Positions 55,525-64,000 of a stretch of 64,000 bases of DNA are shown one piece after another; the first letter of the stretch is position 1; every line of letters begins with the position of its first letter. Source of the DNA: Bettongia penicillata ogilbyi (lineage: Eukaryota > Chordata > Mammalia > Diprotodontia > Potoroidae); assembly GCA_023548195.1 (NCBI GenBank), contig JAJHZJ010000421.1, forward strand, positions 789,357 through 853,356. Direction: 5' to 3'. The notes beneath the pieces are model-generated. The model was not told where the DNA came from and searched no databases. It saw only the letters and a program-made list of their open reading frames with translations. A program made the position numbers and the translations under genes.

Positions 55525-56055
55525 TTTTTTTTTCCTTCTAGAGAGAGATCCCCATTTTATCTTCATTTCTACTATTCATCTTTAACTCTTTTTTTGCTCT
55601 TCTATTTATTTGACATTGTCTTTTTTTTATTGCTAACTTCAATAGAGTTCCAAAACCTAGAAATAAGAGAATATCAAAAAGAAGGTGATGTATAGTGTCA
55701 AAGTGATATGCTTTAGCGATACATGCATATCAGTAATCCTTTTGGTTCATGGAGCTGAGGAAAAGATTTGCATTTCATTTGAATGGGGACTAAGCCATGC
55801 CCAATTAATGAAGTCTATATATTCATATCCCTGGACAGAAACTTGGATTAAGCATAAAAAAAAAAAAGCCTGGAACAAGGCAAATTCCACCCAAACTTCT
55901 TTAAAAGGACTTAAGACGGTGGATTCTACTTTTACCTATACAATTACTCAAGCCTATATCTTCAACGGGCATGTAATTTAAAAGCCTAGGAATAGCATTG
56001 CCTTGTAGGATACCTTCACATTAGACTTCCTGATAAATTCATCATCCACAGAAGT
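55525..56055. other. No recognisable gene or repeat
   Basis: A plus-strand open frame (55,685-55,981) crosses an A12 run and shows no recognisable domain. Confidence 0.4.
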
Positions 56056-56059
56056 GACA

Positions 56060-56550
56060 CTTGCAGAGATGACACTTGGTAACGTGCTACTCCTAGTGTT
56101 TCAGCCCCTGCCTCTTTGGCAGCTATCGCATCTTTTGAAGACCTGGCACTCAACTCCTACCTGTGGCTCCAAGAACCTGTAGCATATGCAGTGGCCACAC
56201 ACTAGTAAACCAACTTGGTATATAGGCTAAACCAGGTTGAACATAACTTATGACTCTGTTGTTGAATTAAAGATCTACTCCAGGCAGGTTAAGACTTTTC
56301 CCAATGGAAGGAGCAGATGAAAACAATTTGTTCCACAAAAGTGGTTGATGCAGGCTCTGTGGGGAGCTTAGAGCTTGATAGACATCACTGTACCTCAATT
56401 ATTCTGGAAGGAAGAGTTAGGATAATGACTTTGTACAACTCTGCCTCACTTAAATCCAATTCATGTACAAGTCAAGACACCATCCTGTGATGTCATTGGT
56501 CCTCTTTGAGAATGAAAGACAAAGAGAAACAACAATAGTGGTTTAGTTAG
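56060..56550 (+). mobile_element. RTE-derived element 3' end with ACAACAA tail
   Basis: Homologous to 30,430-30,968. The tail reads 'gatgtcattggtcctctttg' then 'agaatgaaagac' and 'aaacaacaa', the RTE 3' end and its CAA-type microsatellite. Confidence 0.75.
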
Positions 56551-56679
56551 ATATAGTATTTCCAGAAATTATTGCAGAAAACTTGTGTAAATATAAAAGC
56601 AAGCACTCTTGTGGATGGAACACATCCCTTTATATAGGCCATAAGATTTAAATTTACATACATCATAAATTTACAGTTG

Positions 56680-56830
56680 AAAAAACTTTAAAGACTTTCT
56701 AGTCTAATTCCTTCATATTTTAGATGAGGAAACTGAAGCCTAGAGAAATTAAATAATTAACCTAAGTCCACACAGCAAATGTCAGAGACAGAAATTGAAC
56801 TCAGGTCATCAGGCTGAAAGCCTTACAATA
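56680..56830 (-). mobile_element. MIR-like SINE, antisense
   Basis: 'ttagatgaggaaactgaagc', 'gtccacacagcaaatgtcag', 'aattgaactcaggtcatcag'. Confidence 0.75.
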
Positions 56831-56834
56831 AAAA

Positions 56835-57470
56835 CCTAAAATTTTATCTTTCTTTTACCTTTGTTATTCTTATTTTAAAATTTGCCTTCCTTTTTCTGTA
56901 AGGTCCATTATTAAGTTAAGTATATAATTGTATTCTCTTTTCATTAGACTTTGGTGTTATTCTTTGTGCCATATTTAGATTGATGTTTGCAATACTCTCC
57001 CCCTTTCCTTTTGTATTGTGTCTTTTTTTCTTCTCCTTCAGAAAAAAAATCCTTCTTTTACCTCCATTACTACCACCCACCTTTCACCTATTTTGCTTTC
57101 CATTTACTCGGCATTTTCTATTTTTGTTTTATTGCTGCCTGCAAAGCAAATAAACATACACTGTCTTCCAAAGACAACTGAATATCTCGAGGTACGAGAG
57201 GGCTTAAGAAACTACCAACGGCTTCCTTAACAACTAAAGCAAAGTTTGCTTCACAGGGAGAAAACTTCTGTTCCTGTCTAAAGATGCAAGACATTGCCTT
57301 TCCACCTTGATTGGTTGAGACTTGTTGCAAAATGTAGAAATATTTTCAGTACCTACTATGTTTAGAGCTACGTCATCTATATGAACATAAGTTGAATGAC
57401 AAGAATTTTTACATTTATTTACAATTGACTTTTTTCCCAGTTGACATAACAACTGTTTAAGATAAATAGT
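56835..57470. other. No recognisable gene or repeat
   Basis: AT-rich. Overlapping frames at 56,987-57,452 on both strands lack motifs. Confidence 0.4.
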
Positions 57471-57477
57471 GAAAGTA

Positions 57478-57570
57478 TTTTAATACCTCATTGAAAAATG
57501 AGGAAATTGAGGTTTGGGGAATTTATAACTTGTCCAAAGTTGTGCTCTTGTAAATACAGGAGGTAGGGCA
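57478..57570 (-). mobile_element. SINE scrap, antisense
   Basis: 'aaaaatgaggaaattgaggt' and 'aacttgtccaaagttgtgct' retain the CORE order. Very short. Confidence 0.5.
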
Positions 57571-57639
57571 CAGTAACACTATTCCTGCACATTTATATTT
57601 GTATTTTTAATTTTTTTATGACTATTAACAATACTTTTT

Positions 57640-59530
57640 TTTATTTTTTGAACATTTATTAATTTATTTATTTTTAGTTTTCAACATTTACTTCCACAAG
57701 TTTTTGATTTTTCAACTTTCTCCCCATTTCTCCCCTCCCTTCACCCCAAGAGAATAAGGATTCTGATTATCCCTTCCCCTAATCTGCCCTCTTTTCTATC
57801 ATACCCCACCCTTCCATAATCCCTTTCCCCTCTCTTTTCTTGTAGGGCAAGAGAGATTTCTATACCCCATTACCTATATGTCCTATTTCCCATTTGCATG
57901 TAAAAACAAATTTTAACATTGTTTTTAAAACTTTAAGTTCCAAATTCTCTCCTTTACTCCCTGTCCACACACCCCCATTGAGAAGGCAAGCAATTGGATA
58001 TAGGTTATGCATGTACAGTCATGCAAAACACTTTCCATTTCAGTCATGTTGGGAAAGACTGACTATATTTCCCTCCATACCCACTTGCTCCCCATTTATT
58101 CTATTTTCTCTTTTGATTCTGTCCCTCCTCAAAATTGTTTAATTCTGATTACCCCCTCCTTCCCTCTGTCCTCCCAGCCTTATCATCTTCTCCCTTACTT
58201 TTCTGCAGGGTAAGATAGATTTTCATACTCAATTGAGTGTGTATGTTATTCCCTCCTTAAGTCAAATTCGATGAAAGTAAGGTTTACTCACTCTCTCAGC
58301 TCCCCCCTTTACCCCTATTGTAAAATCTTTTTCTTCCCTATTTTATATAAGATAATTCATCCCATTCTATTTCTCCCTTTCCTCTCACAATATATTCCAC
58401 TCTTGCCCTTTAATTTTATTTTTAGATAGCTTCCCTTCATATTCAACTCACCCTATACCCTCTGTCTATATATATATAATCACTCCAACTAGCCTTATAC
58501 TGAGAAAATTCTTGAGGGTTACAAATGTTATTTTTCCAGGTACGAATGTAAACAGTTCAACTTTAATAAGTGTCTTATGATTTCTCTTTCCTGTTTACCT
58601 TTTCATACTTCTCTTGATTCTTGTATTTGAAAGTCAAACTATCTATTCAGCTCTTGTCTTTTCAGCAAGAATGCTTGAAAGGCCTCTATTTAATTTAGTA
58701 TCCATTGAGTTTTGTTGGGTAGATTAATCTTGGTTTTAATCTTAGATCTTTTCACCTCTGAAATATCATATTCCAAATCATTCAGTCCTTTAGTTCAGAA
58801 GCTTCTAGATCTTGTGTTATCCTAATTGTGTTTCCACAATACTTAAATTATTTCTTTCTGGCTGCTTGCAATATTTTCTCCTTGACCTGGGAAATCTGGA
58901 ATTTGGCTATAATTTTCCTAGAATTTTTCCTTTTGGTATCTCAGGAGGAAACTGGTGGATTCTTTCAACATCTATTTTACCCTCTGGTTCTAGAATACCA
59001 AGTCAGTTTCCCCTTGATAAATTCTTGAAAGATTATGACTAGGCTGTTTTTTTGATCATGACTTTCAGGTAGTCCAACAATACTTAAATCTCTCCTACAT
59101 CTATATTACAGGTCGGTTGTTTTTCCAGTCTTTTTCCAATTGCCTTCTATGTTTTCATTCTTTTGGTTTTGTTTTGTAATTTCTTGATTTTTCATTAAGT
59201 TATTAGCTTCCATTCGATCCATTTTAGTTTATAAGGAATTATTTTATTCAGTGAGCTTTCGAACTTCCTTTTCCATTTAGTCAATTCTGCTTTTTAAGGC
59301 ATTCTTCTCCTCATTGGTTTTTTGGACCTCTTTTGCCATTTAACTTAGTCTATTTTTAATATGGTATTTTCTTTAGCATTTTTTGGGTCCTCTTTAGCAA
59401 GCAGTTGACTTGCTTTTCCTGGTTTTCTTGCATCATTCTTATTTCTCTTTCCAGTTTTCCCCCTAGCTCTCTTATTTGATTTTCAAATCTTTTTTGAGCT
59501 CTTCCCTGACCTGAGACTAATTAATATTTG
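57640..59530 (-). mobile_element. Older HAL1-like element, 3' segment
   Basis: A-rich tail (57,640-57,680), about 1 kb of 3' sequence, then ORF1 (decayed) up to 59,530. It lacks ORF2 like the elements at 33.55 and 60.35 kb. Its 5' continuation is found at 60,185-60,332 and 63,129-64,000, separated by two later insertions. Confidence 0.8.
58600..59530 (-). pseudogene. Decayed L1-type ORF1 of the older HAL1
   Basis: Homologous position by position to the ORF1 of the 60.35-kb copy, for example the complement of 'ctgcttgcaatattttctcc' and 'accaagtcagtttccccttg'. It carries multiple stops and frame changes. The first ORF1 codons lie at 60,185-60,314. Confidence 0.75.
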
Positions 59531-59534
59531 CTTC

Positions 59535-60185
59535 ACAGATAACACACAGGAGGCACTGGAGTTTTCAGTCTCCAGCATCTAATAGATTCACTCTTGATCT
59601 GTTCAGATAGACAGACAGCTTTGGGGGGGGTTAATAATCAGTTTTATTGTAGTCTAGTCCTCCCAAAAGATTCCTGGGAGAACCAGCTCCTACAGCACTC
59701 CCTAATCACCCATCTCACAGGGGCCACAGAGAAAGGGGGACAGCTACCCCTATGTCTCGATGGAGACATGTGCACTCCCCTAAATCCTGTCAAGTCTCAA
59801 TTGGGGTCAACTGAGGCAGACACAGATTCCTCTATGGGTTCCCTGTGGTTTCCCCCATGGATTTCCCCAATCACTGACCAATGCCTACCTACTTTTGTAG
59901 GACAATCAGATAAAGAAGGCATACTGCCAACATTAAGCTCACAGGTTAACTTAACAGTTTTATCACTCTAAACAAACAGAAAATACCATTTATGTCATTC
60001 CCATATCTCCCAGTGCAGCCTGAAGAGGACTTTTTGTCACTATGATTCTAAGAATTACTATCCAGAATCCTTGAAAGTATTATAGGAGTTATTATCAAAC
60101 ACCTGTAAATTAGACATTCCCATGGCCATAAATCCTGAGAAACTAAATTCTAAAAGGATAACAAAATTCTTATTACACACAGCCT
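59535..60185 (-). mobile_element. LTR inserted in ORF1 of the older HAL1
   Basis: Non-L1 sequence of about 650 bp splits an L1-type ORF1. Minus-strand ends TGTGTGTAATAAG... and ...GTGAAGCA give the TG...CA pattern. 'tttggggggggttaataatc' followed by 'ttttattg' resembles the R/U5 area of the LTRs at 37.36 and 52.15 kb. A solo LTR is the simplest reading. The flanking A-rich DNA blurs the target-site duplication. Confidence 0.55.
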
Positions 60186-60332
60186 TTTTTTTTGGAGCCT
60201 TTTGATGTAAGAGCTTTGACTTTGTTGTCATCTTGCTGTTGTATGTTTTTTATCCTCCTTGTCACCAAAGTAAGATTATTTACTCTGATACTTTCGGGGG
60301 GACTGTTTGCTCATTTGTCCTGACAATTATTT
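60185..60332 (-). mobile_element. Older HAL1, middle segment (ORF1 start)
   Basis: The start codon is at 60,312-60,314, with M-S-K-Q following. Downstream text is the complement of 'tttgactttgttgtcatctt', matching 54,690-54,760. It links the outer segments at 59,530 and 63,129. Confidence 0.75.
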
Positions 60333-60347
60333 GACTTTTGAGCTTTT
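60333..60347. repeat. Target-site duplication, left copy
   Basis: 'gacttttgagctttt' matched by 'gacttttgaactcttt' at 63,129-63,144. Confidence 0.85.
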
Positions 60348-61378
60348 GATTTTTTTTTATTTAACTTTTTACATTCATTTTCACAAAATTTTGGGTTCCA
60401 AATTTTCTCCCCTTTTCTCCCCTCCCCCACCGCAATACACCAAGCATTCTAATTTTCCCTATCACCAATCTACCCTCTCTTCTATCATCCCTCCCTTCTC
60501 TTGTCCCCATCTTCTCTTTTGTCCTGTAGGGCCAAATGACTTTCTATTCCCCATTAATTGTATTTCTTATTTCCTAGTAGCAACAACAATACTAAACAGT
60601 TGTTCCTAAAACTTTAAGTTCCAATTTCTCCCCATCCCTCCCTCCCCACCCATTCCCTTTGGGAAGGCAGGCAATTCCATATAGGCCCTATCTGTGTAGT
60701 TTTGCAAATGATTTAGATAATAGTCATGTTGTGTAAGACTAACTATATTTCCCTCCATCCTATCCTGCCCCCCATTGTTTCTATTCTGTCTTTTAATCCT
60801 GTCCCTCCCCAAGTGTTGACTTCAAATTGCTCCCTCCTCTCATTGCCCTCCCTACCATCATGCCCCTGCCTTACTTATCTCCTCCCCCACTTTCCTGTAT
60901 TGTAAGATAGGTTTTCATACCAAAATGAGTGTGCATTTTATTCCTTCCCTTAGTTGAATGTGATGAGGGTAAACTTCTTGGTTTTTTTTTCTCAGCTCTC
61001 CTCTTTTTCCCTCCACTAAAAAGTCTCCTGCTTGCCTCTTGAATGAGATATAATTTACCCCATTCCATTTCACCCTCTTTCCTCCCACTACATTTCTCTC
61101 TCACCATTTACCTTAACTTCTTTTAAGATATGGTCCCATCCTATTCAATTCACTCTGTGCTCTCTGTTTCTGTATGTGCGTGCATGTGTGTATGTGTGTG
61201 TGCATGCATGTGTATACATGTGTGTGTGTATGTGTGTATGTATATTCCCACCAACTACCCAGATACTGAAAAATTTTAAGAGTTACAAATATTGTCTTTC
61301 CATGTAGGAATGTAAGCAGTTCACTTTTGGTAAGTCCCTTCTGACTTCTCTTTGCTGTTTACTTTTTCATGCTTCTTC

Positions 61379-62480
61379 TCATTCTTGTGTTTGAAAGTCA
61401 AATTTTCTTTTCAGCTCTGGTCTTTTCATCAAGAATGCTTGAAAGTCCTCTGTTTCATTGAAATACCATATTTTCCCCTGAAGTATTATACTCAGTTTTG
61501 CTGGGTAGGTGATTCTTGGTTTGAGCCCTAGTTCCTTTGACTTCTGGAATATCCTATTCCACGTCCTTCGATACCTTAATGTAGAAGCTGCTAGATTTTG
61601 AGTTATCCTGATTGTATTTCCACAGTACTGGAATTGTTTCTTTCTAGCTGCTTGCAATATTTTCTCCTTGACCTGGGAATTCTGGAATTTGGCCACAATG
61701 TTCCTAGGAGTTTCTCTTTTTGGATCTCTTTCAGGCATTGATCGATGGATTCTTTCAATACTTATTTTGCCCTTTGGTTGTAGAATATCAGGGCAGTTTT
61801 CCTTGATAATTTCATGGAAGATGATGCCTAAGCTCTTTTTTTTGATCATGACTTTCAGGTAGTCCCATAATTTTTAAATTGTCTCTCCTGGATCTATTTT
61901 CCAGGTCAGTTGTTTTTCCCTTGAGATATTTCACATTCTCTTCCATTTTTTCATTCTTTTGGTTTTGTTTGGTGATTTCTTGGTTTTTCATAAAGTCATT
62001 AGACTCCATCTGTTCCATTCTAATTTTGAGAGAACTATTATCTTCAGTGAGCTTTTGAACCTCTTTTTGCATTTGGCTAATTCTGCTTTTGAAAGCATTC
62101 TTCTCCTCATTGGCTTTTTGAATCTCTTTTGCCAATTGAGTGAGCCTATTTTTCGAGGTGTTATTTTCTTCAGTATTTTTTTGGGTCTCCTTTATCAAGG
62201 TATTGACCGGTTTTTCATGCTTTTCTTGCATCTCTCTCATTTCTCTTCCCAGTTTTTCCTCCACCTGTCTAACTTGCTTTTCAAAATCCTTTTTGAGCCC
62301 TTCCATGGCCTGAGTCCACCGGACATCCACCTGGGATGTCTGGGATACAGAGGCCCCGCCCTCCACGTCTATCCCTGATGGTAAGAATATTTCCTCATCA
62401 TCAGAATTGAAAAGCGGGAATATCTGCACCCCATCAAAGTAGCTCTCTATGGTCTTATTTTGCTTCCTTTTTCTGGGCAT
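61379..62480 (-). pseudogene. HAL1 ORF1 (L1 ORF1p-like), one frameshift
   Basis: L1 ORF1p is a trimeric RNA-binding chaperone that coats element RNA in cytoplasmic ribonucleoprotein. About 367 codons: a basic N-terminus (M-P-R-K-R-K-Q-N-K-T-I), an acidic linker, a long Lys/Glu-rich coiled coil (roughly residues 60-195), the RRM start (R-R-D-N-L-K-I-M-G-L-P-E, about residue 210), then a C-terminal domain with E-K-I-L-Q-A-A-R-K-K. The first part is open from 62,480 to 61,812 and the second from 61,849 to 61,379 in another frame. The switch coincides with T8 at 61,836-61,843 (A8 in sense). The copy at 34.98 kb has seven and stays open. Apart from this slip I see no stop. Confidence 0.88.
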
Positions 62481-63128
62481 TTTCCCAGCCAGTTACTTGA
62501 CTTCTGAGATTCCTGTCCATCCCCACCTAGATCCGCCCAGCTAGTGCTTGGGATCTTAGATTCAAATGGGCTTTCAGGGGCAGGCATGGCTGCTATGCAA
62601 TGTGAGCTTAAGTTCTGGTGCTCGGGTGGAGGCAGGGCTGCCTCCCAGGCTCAGTTCCCTCAGGTGGTTTATGCAGAGACCTTCAGTAATGAAGATCCTG
62701 CCTGCTCGGGGAATCCCGGGGCCACTGCTGCTGCCTCTGCCACTGCCTCCCGAGGGGGCCCAAGTCACGGAGACACCCCACTACCCTCTCAGCCAGCCCA
62801 GACGTCTCTCTCACTGACCTGTAGCATCTGTGGGCAGAGGGACCTTCCCAGCCTCCAGAGATTCTGTCCCTGAAGCCTGCTCAGATCTGCCCCTCTGGGG
62901 CTGTGGCCAGGGCAGCGCAGGGGTGGGCTCTGCTTTCCGGGGCACGAGGGACCCTGGGGATGGCTCTGCTGGGCTCTCTGGAACAGAAATCTTTTCCACT
63001 GTGTTTCTGTGCACCTTGCAGTGATCCAGAATTTGTGGGGAGTTCTTCTTGCAGGAAATATATGGGCTGTGGGTTCGGAGCTAGCATACATGAGTCTTTC
63101 TACTCCACCATCTTGGCTCTTCCCCCCC
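62481..63128 (-). promoter_or_regulatory. HAL1 5' UTR/promoter region
   Basis: A GC- and CpG-richer block than its surroundings, nearly duplicated at 29,046-29,808. L1-type 5' UTRs carry the internal RNA polymerase II promoter. The sequence supports this only by position and composition. Confidence 0.6.
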
Positions 63129-64000
63129 GACTTTTGAACTCTTTATCAAGGTAGTTCTCTGCTTCCTGTGGGGGTGGGGTGGGAGAGTACTCTCCCAAGC
63201 TTCAGGAGTTTTGTGCAGCTATTTTCAGAAATACTTCTAGGAACTTGCAAATTTTTAGCTCTTCCAAGGTTGTATGATCAAAGGAGAGGTTTGTCCTCCT
63301 CTTCTGGTCTGTGCTCTGGTCTGTGAATGACCTCAAGCACTCTTTTCTGCCTTGAAACTCTGGGGAAGATTCCTTCTCCACTGTTACCTCAAGCTCCACC
63401 ACACTGACACTCCTCCTCACTCCAGAACTGCCACCCAGAACTGTACCCCAGATCCAAGAAGGGCACAGCAAGAGAATCCCACCTCCGCACCATCAAAGAG
63501 ATCTATACAATCCCCTTTTGATCAGCCATTCAATCCTCTCCACAATATGTGGGCCTAGGGCTCTGGCTGCTGCAGCAACTGCTACAGGTTCTGTTTCCCC
63601 TTCTGCCTCCTTGCTCAGCTGTCCCAGGGTTAGGGCCAGACTGCCTTCTTCTCTTACATAAGTCTGACATGCTTTTTCTACTGAAGTTTCCAGTTGTCCT
63701 TGACATTTGAGGGTTGATAAATGTGAAAACTGCCACAGCTGCTAATGATTCAGTGACTCAGGACCAGTCTGTGCTGGTGTGGTCCATACTGGACCGTGCT
63801 CTGCTCCCAACCTGGTGCTATAGACACATCTTGTCAACCTTCCAGGCTGTGTTTGGCTGGAGATTTATTTCACTTTGTCATTTTGTTGGTTCTACAGTTC
63901 TAGAATTTGCTTTTTTTAGAAGATTCTAGAATCATTTTTTACAAGTATTTGGAGGGGTCTGAGGGAGAGCTCAAGTAAGTTTCTCCTTTTATTCTGCTGT
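63129..64000 (-). mobile_element. Older HAL1/L1, 5' UTR segment (runs off the window)
   Basis: Matches the 5' UTR of the plus-strand copy at 54,380-54,590 ('agagcacaggccag' and 'gccaccttggaagaactgag' blocks, reversed). It continues past the window edge, where the complement of 'tttctccttttattctgctg' suggests the 5' end is near. The first bases also contain the right copy of the younger element's target-site duplication. Confidence 0.75.

Larger units (their letters stand above)
60348..63128 (-). mobile_element. Young full-length half-L1 (HAL1-like) element
   Basis: 2,781 bp flanked by target-site duplications. In sense order: 5' end GGGGGGAAGAGCCAAGATGG, a GC-rich 5' UTR of about 650 bp, ORF1 (62,480-61,379), about 1 kb of 3' sequence with a (TG)n run (61,165-61,240), and an A-rich tail at 60,348-60,360. 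There is no ORF2 anywhere between the ends. ORF1 is almost intact, and the 5' UTR is nearly the same as in the truncated copy at 28.7-29.8 kb, which points to a recently active subfamily. Confidence 0.88.

Noticed and set aside
61959..62378. Plus-strand open frame of 139 codons, and a similar one at 28,743-28,940
   Set aside because: They are exact antisense shadows of HAL1 ORF1, rich in Phe/Leu because the sense strand is Lys/Glu-rich.
1..64000. A new multi-gene system (defence, biosynthesis or similar)
   Set aside because: No cluster of intact unfamiliar genes exists. All recognisable coding belongs to decayed retroelements.

Overview
The window is vertebrate, almost certainly marsupial, nuclear DNA. 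It is AT-rich and packed with interspersed repeats. Three things point to a marsupial: many CORE-SINEs with an RTE-type tail (Mar1-like), RTE LINEs with their matching short derivatives, and L1 or half-L1 (HAL1-like) elements with a GC-rich 5' UTR that begins G(n)AGCCAAGAYGG. I found no host protein-coding exon, tRNA, rRNA or other host RNA gene. The recognisable coding sequence all belongs to retroelements, and all of it is broken. Family names come from recognising sequence features by eye. Subfamily names and exact ends need RepeatMasker with a marsupial library.

Layout. 1-11 kb: old L1 3'-end fragments, SINEs and simple repeats. 11.24-17.31 kb: one minus-strand endogenous retrovirus, class II (betaretrovirus-like), with two LTRs, a lysine-tRNA-type primer binding site, and remnants of gag, pol and env. 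It is heavily deleted and has internal tandem expansions. 17.4-28.7 kb: a (GGGAA)n tract, SINEs, an internally deleted L1, CR1-like LINE fragments in opposite orientations, and a pair of ~100-bp direct repeats. 28.7-36.4 kb: a HAL1 copy truncated at its 3' side with clear target-site duplications (TSDs), SINE and RTE pieces, then a full-length HAL1 with TSDs. 37-46 kb: an LTR, L1 3' ends, and an RTE LINE with a readable reverse transcriptase that is split by an L1. 46-53 kb: mostly old unique-looking sequence, with a palindromic MITE-like element at 50.06-50.26 kb and a second LTR of the 37-kb family. 53-55.5 kb: an L1/HAL1 inserted in an older repeat. 57.6-64 kb: a three-layer nest, an older minus-strand HAL1 broken by an LTR and by a younger, nearly intact HAL1.

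The most informative part is the half-L1 set. Three elements (33.55-36.39, 57.64-64.0 and 60.35-63.13 kb) run ORF1, then about 1 kb of 3' sequence, then an A-rich tail, with no ORF2. They must therefore have relied on reverse transcriptase from another element. The youngest copy has a single visible ORF1 lesion, an A8 tract where a related copy has A7. Another copy (28.73-29.81 kb) ends inside ORF1 with no poly(A) but is still flanked by a TSD, which suggests internally primed retrotransposition. I saw no evidence of an undescribed functional gene system.
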